Shown: positions 10,480 to 22,463, numbered from the stretch's first letter. The stretch: DNA of 64,000 bases from Chrysopilus asiliformis (GCA_964034945.1 OZ035960.1:90423848-90487847), one strand, 5' to 3'. The notes: a model not told the origin generated them from the letters alone. A program made the numbers and translations.

Positions 10480-11238
10480 AGCAAAAGTAGGATTTTGAGG
10501 TCGCCGAGCATGGCTCGGCCTTCCTGGTACTTGTATAGTAAAAAAAGGAATTTTCTTAAATCAACTCTGCATTTTTAGAGACGTCTGGAAAAGCCTGGAC
10601 AGTCCCGGATATTGTCCCGACGTCCCTGAAACTAACCTTTGATCTCGGATTTTTGAATTAATGTTATAATTTATCAAACTCTAGAAAAAAATATTTGATG
10701 CAAACAGCACCTGACTTTCTTATAAAAAATCTACGTTTTTGCACAATTTACCTGACGAATAAAATATTAGTTTCATAAAAATATGAATTTTTACTTTACA
10801 AAATCTGAAATATCTCGATAACGGTAAAAGATATCGATTTACGATAAAAGGCAAAAATGTAGAGAATTTTAATACCTTTAAATAACTTACATTAACTGTT
10901 TTTTCGATAAACCGTTAGAAATGGCTAAAAATACCAATTTCGGATAGGAGATACTTTTCTCTACTCCTCCCTACTTCAAAAATCGGACTGAACAGAATAT
11001 CAATAACAGTACCAGGAAGACCGAGCCGTGCTCGGCGATCTCAAAATCGTCCTTCTGCCTCCGTCTCTGAGTAATTGAATCCGATTGTAATTGCAACATG
11101 ATTCATATAACGAGGTTCAGGGAACTTGATTGTTTTGTAATTACTACTTATCGCTGCCAATAGATATCTAAAAAGTGATATTTTTAGAATGCATATCGAA
11201 AAACCTTACTCCCTAGCAATATTGCGAATTTTCATTAA

Positions 11239-11476
11239 CACTAGATTGCCCAAGGAAGTCAAGCAGTCAAAATGACTGCTTTTGGCAATATAGGTATAAC
11301 ACATATATATATACCGGAAATGAAGGAGGGGGGAGGTAACTACAATTATTAATAAACGCATTTATATGCTGTACAAAAAGTCACAAAATTCTAACAAATT
11401 GTGTCATTATATACATAATTGTTTTTCTGATTGAAATTAAAAAGCAGTCAAAATGAATTGCTTGGGCAATCTAGTG
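11239..11476. mobile_element. MITE flanked by TTAA (piggyBac-like)
   Basis: 16-bp terminal inverted repeats CACTAGATTGCCCAAG are flanked on both sides by TTAA (11235-11238, 11477-11480). TTAA duplication is the signature of piggyBac-type insertion. Interior blocks AGCAGTCAAAATGA recur in inverted orientation. Confidence 0.75.
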
Positions 11477-11773
11477 TTAAGATACCTTCACGTAATTCGA
11501 ATACATGATACCCCGAGGGGAGGGGAAAGTTAGGTTTGTAGTGGGTAAATCGAAAGCCCTTAGCCCACTTAGTAATACTGTAAAGTTTCATTAAAATCGG
11601 ACCACCCAATTCGAAGATACCAGGCGAGGGGTATCGAGGGGAATTTTCTCACAGATGAGACCTATCTAGGTCGATTCCTTGTCCCCGAAAATCCCTAACC
11701 ACCAAGTTTCGTGAAAATCGTTAGGCGGGTTTTCGAGATCGTTGTGCAGACATTCCTCGTATTATATTATAGG

Positions 11774-14330
11774 ACTCAATATTTTCAAAATTGTTCTACA
11801 GCAGGGCCAGGAAAGCTTTCAAAGTTCTCGGGCATCCACTACCACTGACAAGCGATTTACTTGTTTATATGGCTTGCTCTCCGAGCCTAGTTCAAACTTT
11901 GTTGAAAGCTCTTTTTCGTTATTTTTGGTTTTGACACACTGTTAATTGTTTTACTTTACGTTAAAAATAGGTTTGACAAAGAAAAAATTTCATGTTAAAT
12001 TTCCGAATCACAATCGGAAAATAAAAATGAAATTATTAAAATCAAAAACATTCATTTGATCAATTGATATTTTATGGAGTTACTAAAACGCCTATTTAAA
12101 TTGTATTTTTTTATTGTTTTTATGTCCTGAAATCATAGTAAACATTGCATTGTGTTATCACACCGAATAAGAAAACAATCATGTCCAAAATTCGTGTCGT
12201 CTTTTGAGATAGAACGCTTCATGATTTTCAGCAGTGTTAAATTTTTCATGATTTTCAGCAGTATGAAATACACCTCTGCTTCAGTCAATGTCCTAATGAC
12301 AACTGGAGCTAATAAAAATCTCTCGCATAAATGGCCTTACTTAGAGCTCAGCAAAGCTCCATGGTATGTAAAATGCACAAGTGGAAGCAGAACGGGTTAT
12401 ATGCAAAGTGAAACAGATTATTTCTTTCATATGCGTATGTATGCAGTTTTCGTACAAGCCAGAATGAAACGGGTAGCATGAAGAATCGATGGATAGCAGG
12501 GCAATTTGAGCCTCGAAAATGCCCTTGGTGCACATGGCCGAACCCGCTGTTCTACAGTGTCATTAAATCCTTTCAGCTTAATTTACTTGTACTTTTCCAT
12601 TTTTCTACTTTCCATTTCCATCAATTTATTTATTTTTTTGCGTTTCTCTTTCTTGTCATGACCTAACCTCACATCAGGTGTATTTATCCTGAGGTCATTT
12701 AACTTTTTCGAACATTAAATTTACGAGTCTGTATAACCCTTTCAGTATATCTACTAAAGAGACGCCATCATTACCGTAATTATCAGGGTCATCATTAAGG
12801 GATACTATTACCATTCCAGGATTAACTAGTGACAATTATTATTACCTGCCCGAAGTATCGTTTTGTTGGTAACACCTTTGACCCTCATCTGAACTCTGGA
12901 CCATAACTGGAAATAGGCTTCGGAGCCATTGAATGATGAACGACGTTGTTAGGGAAAAAGTGGAGAAATCACTTAATCATGGGATAATTTATTAGTAATT
13001 CTCGTCCTGTCAATGATATTTAATGGACTCCGAAGAATTCTAGTAGATTGCTGATCAAGTCATACGTAAAGATGAGAAGAGATTGGATTTTCTAGTCAAA
13101 ATACCCAATTGGACTGTTATCAGTATTTCTACCACCATCTCTACCACAAAGAACGCTTCAGAACTATCACCCATTTACCTCCACATTGAATATCCAACGA
13201 CTTACATTTAGACATACTAGAGAATGTTCAGATTTAATATCTTCTTGTCATGTGAATACCAGTATTTGTCTACATATACGCATTAACTTATTTCCTATAT
13301 GTTATGGTGTGAATTTCTGGCATCAGGTAAAGATAGATTTTCCCACCTCCCTATTATCCTGCTATGTCCACCCGCTAAAGTCAAACATCGCTTCTATCGA
13401 CCAGAGTCGTTTTCTGGGATATCATAGTGAAATTGATCCAAATCAGGTGCTCGGGGTTGGGTCAGGGGTTTGGTCCGGGTACAAAAGGTGAAACCGATGG
13501 AGACGCCAAACTCTAAAGTAGTGGCAACGAAACGAAATCCCTTGGGGCTCACTGAGATAATAACTCATGCCAGTCGACCATAAACAGGATTAATGGCTGT
13601 CATCATAATTAAATGTTATTTGCACACCTAATTCCGTATATTCTGCACAAAACCAAGAGTGAGGTTAAATCTACGGTACTGCTTTCATCATTTCCGGTCG
13701 TGATTTCAATTTTCGTGGTTTTTCATTAAAACACAATTTTTTTCTAGCTATAGTCGTTTTTCAGGATATTGTGGTAAAATTTATTATTCAAATAAATAAA
13801 ATTCATTATTTTCCTGGTGTTTATTACATCATTTAATTTATTACACATTTAAAATTTACTTGGCTTTTAATTAAGATAATATTGTTTTACTTTTTGTTGA
13901 ATTTGTAATGAAAAATGTTGGCTTTGAGGAGTGATGAAAAAAATCGAAAGCTGTTTTGTAATAAAGGAATATAAATCCATTTATTTATCTATTCCTATAA
14001 TAAAATGTTAAGGAGGGCAAATTTTTCAGCATTTTGAATTTTCCTAAAAAATTTTACGTAAGGGTAGGGCTGTTTCAAATACAGGGTACTTTCATACAGC
14101 CCAAATTTCTCACTAAATAAAGTCAGATAGGGAATAAATTCATCAACACCAGCAGTCTGTAAAAGGAGCCGACCCTACCCTATTTTAAAAAAATTTATTT
14201 GATTTATAATAACAGTTCTATCCATGGTCATCCGCAGAAATTTTTCCAGGGAAGGGTGGGAGCGTCAAAATTTTTTTAGGGGTAGGGTGGCCATTCTTTT
14301 GTTGGGCCAATCGAAGACAAGATGAGCAAC
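11774..14330. other. No supported gene (2.6 kb)
   Basis: Contains open frames of up to 109 codons (12152-12481) without recognisable domains, signal peptide, splice signals or paralogues in the window. Short local palindromes occur around 12340-12540. Probably decayed mobile DNA or unique intergenic sequence. Confidence 0.5.
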
Positions 14331-14334
14331 AAAT

Positions 14335-14812
14335 CAAACTAATATATAAAAATGAGTTGGTGTCTGTCTGTCTGTCTGTTCCTCTCTCACGCAAAAACGG
14401 CTGAACCGATTGACTTGAAATTTGGCATGAGTGTCTGTGGTAGTTCTGGTTCCAACATAGGCATACGGAAAAGTAGCTCGAGGGGTGGGGGGAATAAGGG
14501 GAGGGGGTAAAGTGATTTCGAAACTTAGTTGTGGCGCTATGTTACTCTTTCGCGGGGAAACTACTGAACCGATTGGCCTGAAATTTGGCATAGATGTTAC
14601 CGAGTGGTGGGGGGTAAAGAGAGAGGGTAAAGTGAATCCGAATGTTGCAATTGATTGTATTTTGGTTAATTTCTAAAAACCATTTTCCGAGGAAGAAAAA
14701 ACTTTAAAGATAAGTCGCAGGCTGTCTAATTTATAACCAATTGAATTGAGTTTTGTTTTCCGATAGGTTTATTCTACTCACGCTTTTAGCAGGGCGAAGC
14801 CGGGTCCAAATT
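14335..14812 (+). mobile_element. Short dispersed element ending GGGCGAAGCCGGGT...CTAGT
   Basis: Starts AATATATAAAAATGAG, then a TGTC microsatellite, then GGCTGAACCGATTGAC and AAATTTGGCA blocks (twice), and ends with the GC-rich AGCAGGGCGAAGCCGGG near CTAGT. Elements of this form are common in insects. The CTAG end with a nearby GC stem would fit a non-autonomous Helitron, but boundaries are uncertain. It resembles the element at 38089-39126. Confidence 0.55.
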
Positions 14813-14815
14813 CTA

Positions 14816-15275
14816 GTTTTATATAAAAATAAGACACAATTCAGAATAAAACCATGGGAAAGAACTCATTAAAATCATTGCGCCAGCGAAATTTTTTAAA
14901 CAGACTGCGGCGCAATTATTAAAATCAAGAGATATACAGTCCTAAGCAAAAATTAACTTATTTTTTTGCGCCCTGTAGGATTTATAAATAGTCGGAACGG
15001 AAATTGAAAATAAAAAAAGAAACGAAGTTAAATAGGCAGCAGGCCACATTTGTTGATATAATGAAACTTTTGTGGAAAGTTGTTGAAAAAATGTGCCGCA
15101 GGTAAAAAAATTGGACCTTAGAGCCGAAATAGAGTACGATGGTCATATTCAGTGATCAGTTTTTTTTAGTGTTTCATAAATTATTACACTAATTTGAAAA
15201 ATCCGGAACAGAAATTTAATTTCCAGGACGCCGAAACAACAAACCCATCCGGGGCTGTCCCGGGGCACAACTCAA
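14816..15275. other. No supported gene
   Basis: AT-rich, without motif-bearing frames. Confidence 0.45.
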
Positions 15276-15280
15276 AAAAA

Positions 15281-15575
15281 TCAACTTGATATCTCTGACG
15301 ACGTCGAATCGAGCAGAGGGTGGTGGAGGGCATAGGTCCGTAGGGGGAAAATATATAAAATAACCTTCCTAATGTTGTACTGAACATGACACAATGAATT
15401 TCAATTTGATATCTCAAACTATGTAGAATCTAGCAGGGACGGGGGTTTGAGGGGATTCATCCACAGGGACGAAATATATAAAAAGAACCTTCTTGGTGTT
15501 GTACTGAATATAACAGAAAAAAATTCAACTCCTTATCTCGAACAGTGTAGAAATCAGCAGTAGAGGGGGTGTGAA
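15281..15575 (+). repeat. Tandem repeat, three units of about 122 bp
   Basis: Units start near 15281 (TCAACTTGATATCTC), 15401 (TCAATTTGATATCTC) and 15525 (TCAACTCCTTATCTC). Each contains AGCAG-GGG, AAATATATAAAA and GTTGTACTGAA blocks. Units have diverged visibly. Confidence 0.8.
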
Positions 15576-17190
15576 GGTCTACCGCAACGAAGTCAAAACT
15601 TACAGCGACACCCAATCAGGAACTTTCACCACAACTTTCTCTTTGGAAAGACCAAAATCGGTCAACCCAGTAAAAAGTTATGCATGAACATACTCAAAAA
15701 AAATACTTTGAGAACCTTTTCCTTTTTGGAAGTCGGTTTCTTATCATGCCTATCATAAGAGATTTTTCTTAAGGTGCCTGTTTTTGCCTGCATTTCCCTA
15801 TATAGATTCATCTGTCCAATTGTAAAATCATTTTCGTTGCTCGAAAAATTATAAAACTCCTAATAGTTTGACACTCTGTTCCATATTCAATGCAAAACTT
15901 CTGAAAACTTTGGATATAACTTTCAAGAAGGATGCGTTGCTTTTGTCTTCCGTTGTGCCATCAACAGCAGGCACCACTGCAATATCCCCTCGCAGTATCT
16001 CAACCTAAAAACTTCCTATTGGAATAACCATTGTCGGTCTGGCTTCGATTTCAGAGCCATTCATGTAGAATCCCAGGCAGACTCCTAAACCAAAGTCAAA
16101 TCCTGATCCTTTGCATGACTTTCAATTTTGAGGTCTGCCATGTAGTTAAAAGACCAAAAAGCTTTCTTCCCACTTGAGTAAATTTATTCACCGACTGCAC
16201 TTTGGATCCGAAGCAAGGACTCTTTCGATTCCCACAATCAAGATGACATCCAAACCACTCCGATTTGCACATCAATGCTTTCAAGTGCCACCTGCTCACG
16301 TGTTAAGCTCGCTAAAGTGTCCTACATGAATCCCGATCGCCCCTACATGTCTAACGAAAACATTTTTTTCACGTTCTTTGCACAAAGTTAACATTATTTA
16401 TGGACTATCATAGCCGGGAGCGAAGAATCCTTCGAGGTGATGACAGAAAAAATGTTACTGACAATTTTTTGCTCCGGAATTGAAATACTGTGAGTTTAAC
16501 AAGATGCAAAATGTGGTGTTTGCAGAACGAGGTGAGGGGAATGAAACTCAAAACTCGATATGAGACGTGACCAAATTGATGCATTTTACTTGAGTTGACT
16601 TAAAAACTTAAACCGACTTTGTGACTCTTCGAATCCTTGCCGACATGCAGCATCTGCTACGTCGTTATTGGAAGGAGAAAATGTTAAGCAATGGATAAAA
16701 CCATCGTCAGAAGTTTTTCCATTTAAATTTATATCTTTTTAAGTGTGCATTGCAAATATTCTGCAGCAGACTATGAAGACAGATTTTTTTTCCGATAAAA
16801 AAAAGAATAATTGTGATATTTCTTATTCTTAAACCAAAGTTTTTCATGGATATCGATTTTGCGTCTCTTCAAGCGAGAGGTATTGAATTTTATTAAAGTT
16901 TATTTTGGGGAAAGATAAATTTTTTTATGCTTACTTAAAATATATTGAAATTGTCTAAAGAATTTAATTTAGAATGAAATTGTCTCGAAATACAAAATAA
17001 GAAACTGTATATATAATTTCAGCAAACTATTTACCATAACCGTTAATTAAAATTCGATGCCTCTTCACATTGGCGATTCATGCTTGGCCTTCATGCTTGG
17101 TTTTAGATAAAAAGTCTGAAGACGCCTTCCACCCAAAACCCGCACTAAACAGTATTTTTGGGGCTGTTCATAAAATATGCTGCGCTAATT
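15576..17190. other. No supported gene (1.6 kb)
   Basis: A 67-codon frame at 16096-16299 on the - strand is Cys-rich but matches nothing I recognise and has no signal peptide. The rest is AT-rich and featureless. Confidence 0.45.
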
Positions 17191-17200
17191 ATAGGTACTC

Positions 17201-17332
17201 CTCCCCGTCCCCTTCCCCTTCCCCATCCCCATCCCCTTCCCCTTCCCCTTCCCCTTCCCCTTCCCCTCCCCTTAGGAATTCCCCTCCCCTTAGGAATTCC
17301 CCTCCCCTTAGGAATTCCCCTCCCCTTAGGTG
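17201..17332 (+). repeat. Pyrimidine-rich low-complexity tract with 18-bp repeat
   Basis: A (CCCTTC)n/(CCCATC)n tract is followed by about four copies of the 18-bp unit CCCCTCCCCTTAGGAATT. It lies at the edge of a family-2 Helentron-like copy. Confidence 0.85.
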
Positions 17333-17354
17333 CCACGGAACACTGGTTGCGGAG

Positions 17355-17838
17355 CACTGCTCTATATGATGACAGAGAAAATGTTTATTTAAAAAAAATC
17401 CATTGGTATCGGAGCGGGGAAAACGAGTGGTCCGATTGGATTTTGATGTATGGAACGGTTATGGAAAATCATATTCTAAAGAGATTTTACCTTAATAAAT
17501 TTTTCAATACGTCTCACGGTTTTCGAGAAAATTGCATAAAACTGTTTCGTTTGTTTGGGGAAGGGGGGAATTTTGCCCGTTCAAGAGCCATTTACGAGAA
17601 ACGTAACTGTACAAAGTTTCAAGTCTGTAGCTCAATCCTTTCGAAAGTTATGGTGTTCACGGACGGACAGACAGACGGACAGACGGACAGACGGATGGAC
17701 ATGCAGACATCAAAACCTTTTGTCATCCTTAACACCCTGGTGTAGTTAATTTTTGTGTCCGATGATTGGTTCGATGCAATAAAAACGGTATACTAAATCT
17801 AATATACTCTTGTATGAGATATAATATATAGTATAAAA
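17355..17838 (+). mobile_element. Helentron/DINE-1-like element, family 2
   Basis: Has one internal module (TTTTGATGTATGG, GTTATGGAAAATC, TTTTCGAGAAAA), the CTTTCGAAAGTTATGGTGTTC block, a GGACAGAC microsatellite (about 17663-17705) and the terminal block with TACTAAATCTAATATACTC and TATAGTATAAAA. Immediately downstream (17840-18150) is a partial second copy containing only the internal modules. Confidence 0.7.
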
Positions 17839-18150
17839 TACCCATTTATATCGGAGAAAAGGGGATGGATTAATCTGATTTAATTTTGATGTATGGGGTA
17901 CCTACTACGTAAAATTATATTCTAAACACATTTTGTTTTAAAAAAATTTTCGATACGATGCACAGTTTTTGAGAAAACAGGAAAAAATGTACTCTATCTG
18001 TATTGGGGAGGGAAGGAGAGGTCCAACTAGATTTTGATGTAGTAATAAGTTATGTAAAATAATATTCTAAACACATATTATATTTACAAACATTTCTATA
18101 CAACTAACCGTTTTCGAGAAAATGGGAAAAAACTTTATGTCTTGGGAAAA
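17839..18150 (+). repeat. Partial family-2 internal modules
   Basis: Two more internal modules (TTTTGATGTATGGG near 17885; TTTTGATGTAGTAATAAG near 18035) directly abut the end of the preceding copy, in the same orientation. No microsatellite or terminal block is present. Confidence 0.55.
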
Positions 18151-19519
18151 CAATTTTCTACAACTTTTTTCTTTAAAAATCAGCCTGGATATACACAAAT
18201 AAATTCTGAAACGCCTTAAAATAGGCAATAATGATTTCCGTTGCAAAGAATAAACCGATATATATTTGGGTATTAAACATTTCATATAACTGACATCAAA
18301 TGGACAGAACATTTAAAAATATATTACACGTGCCGAAAAATATTCCCAGAATCCATTATAAACAAAATTGATGGAAATCAATTTCTTTTAAATCAACTTA
18401 TCACTGAATAATCAATTTATCAACATAATACACTATCACCATATCGGCGTGTATGGAATTTTATTAACTTCACAGCTTTAACAAGGATACAGATAACATG
18501 CGTTAAAAAGGCCATAATCCAATGTATGAAATTTGTGATACTATTTATAAAGGGAAAAATTCAATTTGAATTTGTTATTCATGAAAAATACTTTGGGTCC
18601 CTTTTTCAAGGGATTGCAGTCAATGTGAATATTCAATAACGATATAAATATTTTTTATGGAATTTTTGGTAAATATGTTACGCACTTGTCCCGATCATGA
18701 GTTATCCTTTCTTATCCTTCAAATCAGGAATAATATGGTATGATTTTTTCTTTCTTATTTCGTCAAAAGGGTTTCGTGAAGGAGAAATGAAAAAAAATTA
18801 ATGTAACACATGAAACTCAGCAATTTATAGCAGGTTGTTACTGGAAATTTAAAAGTAACTTTTAAGTGGGATTTTGCTAAATAAAATTTTAATTTACACT
18901 GTCACTATAATCCAAATTACTTAACTACAAATTTTATAAATTAAAAATTGCTTAACTAGAAATTATTGGGCGAAAAATTTTAGCAGGCTTTTAAGAATAA
19001 AAAAATCGAAAGAACTTTTTCAATGGAACGATATAAAAATACAAATATCTTTACAAAAATATACATTTTTGTTTTTTACCGTAAATCGATGCCTTTTACC
19101 GTTATCGAGATATTTCAGATTTTGTAAAATAAAAATTCATTTTTTTATGTAAACTAATATTTTATTCCTCGCGTAAATTGTACAGAAACATTGTATAAGA
19201 AAATCATGTGCTGTTCGCATCAGATATTTTTGCTTAAGGGCTGCCCATAAAATAAGAACGGATTCTTGGGACGCGTTTCTCCAACCACCATAACTGTAAA
19301 GTAATTTTTATTGGCCTGGAGCCGCTCTGTCAAATTTTAGAAACTGCATCAAAAATGCTTATTAAATCGAGAATGATTACAGTTGGGGTAGGGTTTTGTG
19401 GCAGAAAATTTTCCCTACACCACGACTAGTCTGCCAGTGAGAACCGTATCGAAATTAGTTTAATCTGTCAGAAGATAGCAGGGGAGAGGGTAAAACGCGA
19501 ATAGTATGGGTCACTATAT
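18151..19519. other. No supported gene; one dispersed-repeat segment
   Basis: About 19070-19235 is an inverted match to 10670-10860: the blocks around the ATATTTCAGATTTTGTAAA and ATCGATTTACG-type sequences are shared. The remainder is AT-rich and unassigned. Confidence 0.45.
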
Positions 19520-19745
19520 AGTATCAAAAAGTGTGGCTCAAGTGGTAAAGCACTTAGCTTGTAAGCCAGAGGTCGATGTTCGATTCCCGCCAAGGTGCCA
19601 TCATTTCAAGTCCACTCAGAGAGGCTGACCTGTTAGGTAAGGCGGCGCAGCCCCTATAGAAGGAAAATTATTGCCCACTCACAGCTCCAGTAAAAAAAGA
19701 TAGAAAAAAATACTAATAAAAAATATTTTAAGAAAAAAAATAAAA
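19520..19745 (+). mobile_element. tRNA-derived SINE
   Basis: The 5' 75 bases look like a tRNA: an A-box-like TGGCTCAAGTGG, an anticodon-arm-like CTTAGCTTGTAAGCC, and a B box GTTCGATTCCC. The acceptor stem does not pair and a non-tRNA body follows (GGCTGACC, GGCGGCGCAGCCCC), ending in an A-rich tail. This is the layout of a SINE transcribed by RNA polymerase III, not of a functional tRNA gene. I see no second copy in the window. Confidence 0.75.
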
Positions 19746-20430
19746 TTATTTTCTTTTCAAAAAAATCCTTTTGGGCGCCCAAAACCCTTCATCATTCTCA
19801 TGTCGTCGCCACGTCCCAAAAAAATTTAAACAATATGAAAAGAAAATCTTTCTATCAACACAGCTGCTGTTAAATATTTGAACCGTCAGCAATTGAAGTT
19901 CCGTATACATTTTTCTACGATATCTACGAATTCTTTCACAGATACAAAAAAAAATTCGTATATCTAGCTGGAGTTTTTCTTTTGGTTCCTTCCATACGTG
20001 AATATATCTGGATGTGAGCTTGAATTTCACAAAAGTTTTCCAAAACTTCGACAATAAATCCCGTGGAAAATTTATGACTCCACCAGTTTAAAATAACGAC
20101 ATCCTGACTGTCTATTAACTTCCACTGTAGCCGTGAATCGTGCACTTTTTAACTACTGGCACTGGAGTAACTTTCAATGGTTAGATTAGACAATCCCAAA
20201 ATTTCAAAAGGGTGGTTCTGTATGCAAAAAAAAATAACATCATCGCCGCATAGCATTCCAATGTAAGCCATTAGCATTGTAGATCTTTCGCGGCCGTCCT
20301 TGTTTCCAGGTTTATTTTTGGTAATTGATGCTGGAGGCAGTTTTCCAAGGACGGCTCCTGAAAAATATTAAGATTTATATTCTCCAATATTTTACATTTT
20401 GCTACGTCTGGAATGCATTAAATAGAGCTT
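19746..20430. other. No supported gene
   Basis: A 102-codon frame (19746-20054) and an overlapping 69-codon frame (19936-20145) lie on the - strand. Neither carries a signal peptide or a recognisable domain. A decayed gene cannot be excluded. Confidence 0.4.
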
Positions 20431-20559
20431 TTTGTAAAAGTGTCCTTTAAAATCTTTTCAGGAGACCGAAAATTTAAGGCTACTATTATTGGGATCCAAA
20501 AATTGGGAGGCTTTTGCAGGAGGTCGTTTTTCAAATGCCCCCAAAATATCAGAACCCCT

Positions 20560-20850
20560 GCGTGGTCACTACGGACTCGCCGTTTTTCACTACATCGTCC
20601 TTTTCAAGATAAGGGATGGTCCTGTAAGGATAACAAAATTATCCTTTTCCTCAAATATTCCGGATAAAATCTTATATCGAGGTTTTTGGGGTCGCTGAGT
20701 CCGATTCTGACATTTAAAAAAATGCAAGAATAACGAAGGTCCTTTAAGGATACCGTGATTATCGTTTTTCTTGAATTTTCCGGGAAAAAATCTGTTCTGG
20801 GAGTTTTTGGGGTCTCTAAATCCGATTCTGGCATTAAGAAATCTGCAAGG
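20560..20850 (+). repeat. Dispersed repeat with ~120-bp tandem units
   Basis: Units carry AAGGATAAC(A/G), TTATCCTTTTCCTC, TTTTGGGGTC and TCCGATTCTG(A/G)CATT, repeated about 2.3 times. The same units occur at 23480-23910 (same strand) and inverted at 29660-29960, 45480-45720 and 52570-52710, so this is one mobile or satellite-like family. No coding function is visible. Confidence 0.7.
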
Positions 20851-20854
20851 CTAA

Positions 20855-21170
20855 CGGGACATCCTGTATTTAGAAGTTATAATGCAATTAAGTCGATAGA
20901 AGGACTTTTCCATTATCCTTTTAGTACTTGGGAGGGGGAGGGGGATATTTCTGACAGTATTTTTAAATGATAGTAGAACTCAGTACCCTTAAATTAAGCT
21001 GAGAACCACCCTTCTGTAATGAAAATAGAGAATTTCTGTGAATTTTTGAATGATGAATCCTTTAAGGATCAATTACTTAAAAATTTGATAATGTTTTTCA
21101 GCTCAAAAATGTCTATCAGAATCCATTAACAGAATATCAATAACAAAAACACTGTCCTACAGTGTTATCT
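20855..21170 (-). mobile_element. Repeat with CACTGTAGGACAG terminus, upstream of the first DUF1091 gene
   Basis: On the - strand it starts ACACTGTAGGACAGTG, then TTTTTGTTATTGATATTC, GGATTCTGATAGA, GAGCTGAAAAA, GATCCTTAAAGGATTCATC and AATAGTCTACTATCATTTAAAA-like blocks. The same run of blocks is found at 54553-54920 and at both ends of 58889-59760. In all three places the GTAGG terminus points at the start of a DUF1091 gene; here the gene starts 398 bases away. Confidence 0.65.
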
Positions 21171-21567
21171 TTATAAAAAGTTAAAACCTTACTAAATCGG
21201 ATAATTCATTCAGAAGTTGCAGTCATTTAAAATATTTTTCCTCAACTTACTAAGTTCTTCTCGGGTTTTTTTTTCTTGGAGCAATCATTAAGATTTAATC
21301 GAAAAACTCGTTAAGATTTAATTGAAAAATTCTGGAAAATTAAGCAAAATTTAATCGGTAACACGTTTTATTGTAAATTTCACCTAATTTTGTTGATACT
21401 CCATCATATATTTTTACAAAAAAAAAATATGTTCCACACAACTTAAAAAAATGTTTACTTCCATTCCAATTTTTTCGACATTAAATAAGTTAATGTAGTG
21501 TTACCTCTGCCAGAGATTTGTGTTGTTTCTAGTGTCTTGCCAAGAAATTATTTAGAAACAAATTAAA

Positions 21568-22225
21568 ATGTTTACTAATACAAGTATTATTTGTGTGTTA
21601 ATTTTGTTTATTTCACTTTCTCAGGTAAAATCTATTTCTTTGACTGTAGATAAAATTTATTTTCATCATATTTCGAATTAAACAGAATTATTGTCTATGC
21701 AATTTGTCTCCTTTTTACATTTTATATGAATTTCAGGCATTTAATCGCTGGTATTTTGAGTTCATTTCCTTTGATTTGCAAACACCTGTTCCATGGATGA
21801 ATTGCACTTACAATATAACTAAACGTAACCGAATTTTGGATATGGATTGTGAACTTCTAAAAAGTATAAAAAACCCATATTTCAAGGTGAAATTTTACCT
21901 AACCGATAATGAGCGGAATGTGTCTCTGTTCGATGTCGACAAAAGTATTTGTCAAATTTTTAAAAGCTCTGATGTTATTAGCCAAACTCTTAAAAATGTG
22001 GTTATGTCAAAAATTGATATGCCACAAAGCTGTCCCGTCAACCCCGGAAATTACAAATTAAAGTCGTTTAGCGTTTCCTCTAAGGATGTTCCGATTGCAG
22101 TGATATTTCAACAAACTCGATTTCCAAATGCGTCCATAAACGCTGAATTTACAAACAAAAAAAATTCAAAAATCGTCGATCGACTAGCCACAATGTTTTT
22201 AAAAGTGCATATAGTACAGAAATAA
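21568..22225 (+). CDS. DUF1091 (DM8) secreted protein, two-exon type, copy 1
   Basis: Exons 21568-21624 and 21737-22225, intron 112 bp (GTAAAA...TTTCAG, phase 0), product 181 aa. Exon 1 encodes only a hydrophobic signal peptide (MFTNTSIICVLILFISLSQ). The mature part has the family pattern: W..EF near the N-terminus, PWMNCTY, NRILDMDC, SICQIF, and SCPVNPG. Cysteines fall near residues 42, 57, 91 and 118 and could form two disulfides. Sequons include NCT, NIT and NVS. Ends with tandem TAA/TAATAAA and an AATAAA 20 bases later. It is the most divergent of the five: the strongly conserved segment ending RF..PPFPNAGIK in the others is altered to VIFQQTRFPNASIN. DUF1091 is expanded in flies; some relatives have chemosensory or lipid-recognition links, but no activity can be assigned. 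Confidence 0.92.
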
Positions 22226-22463
22226 TAAATTTGTAGTGTCAAAAACAATAAAGTTCGTTTGAAAAATTTTGAGGGAATGGGTAAATTCGATTATAAAATC
22301 ATTTGTTTTTCTGCTAGACTTTATGAAACTTTTTTTTAAAGGATATTTCTTCAAAATCACTATTCAGTAATCGAATGGCTTATAAAACCTTTTTGCACTC
22401 ACAATGATGTCTTTAGATATAGATTGTTTGAAAAGGTCAAAAAAAATTTTTGACATCATTTAA
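22226..22463. other. 3' flank of copy 1
   Basis: AT-rich flank with polyadenylation signals; nothing else seen. Confidence 0.4.

Larger units (their letters stand above)
8162..11773. mobile_element. Nested inverted-repeat structure, outer arms
   Basis: The left arm (8162-about 8460) and right arm (about 11505-11773) are inverted copies: both carry CCTATAATATAATACGAGG at the outside, then a GTCT/AGAC site, then a block on C(T/G)AACGATTTTCACGAAA and ACTTTACAGTATTACTAAG. The left arm has a seven-fold TCTG microsatellite where the right arm has almost none. A second inverted pair (about 10497-10530 and 11009-11043, GTACCAGGAAG stems) lies within. A hAT foldback (8650-10479) and a TTAA MITE (11239-11476) are inserted in the centre. 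No target duplication is obvious. Confidence 0.7.

Noticed and set aside
12152..12481. 109-codon frame
   Set aside because: No signal peptide, motif, splice context or paralogue; surrounded by short palindromes. Not distinguishable from chance.
16096..16299. 67-codon Cys-containing frame on the - strand
   Set aside because: No recognised domain and no secretory signal.
17070..17369. Ser-Pro-rich and Arg-Gly-rich frames
   Set aside because: Low-complexity pyrimidine tract with an 18-bp repeat.
19520..19595. Possible tRNA gene
   Set aside because: A- and B-box-like sequences are present but the acceptor stem does not pair and a SINE body and A-rich tail follow.
19746..20145. Overlapping 102- and 69-codon frames on the - strand
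   Set aside because: Considered as a decayed DUF1091 gene, but neither the cysteine pattern nor the WNN/NCTY motifs are present.
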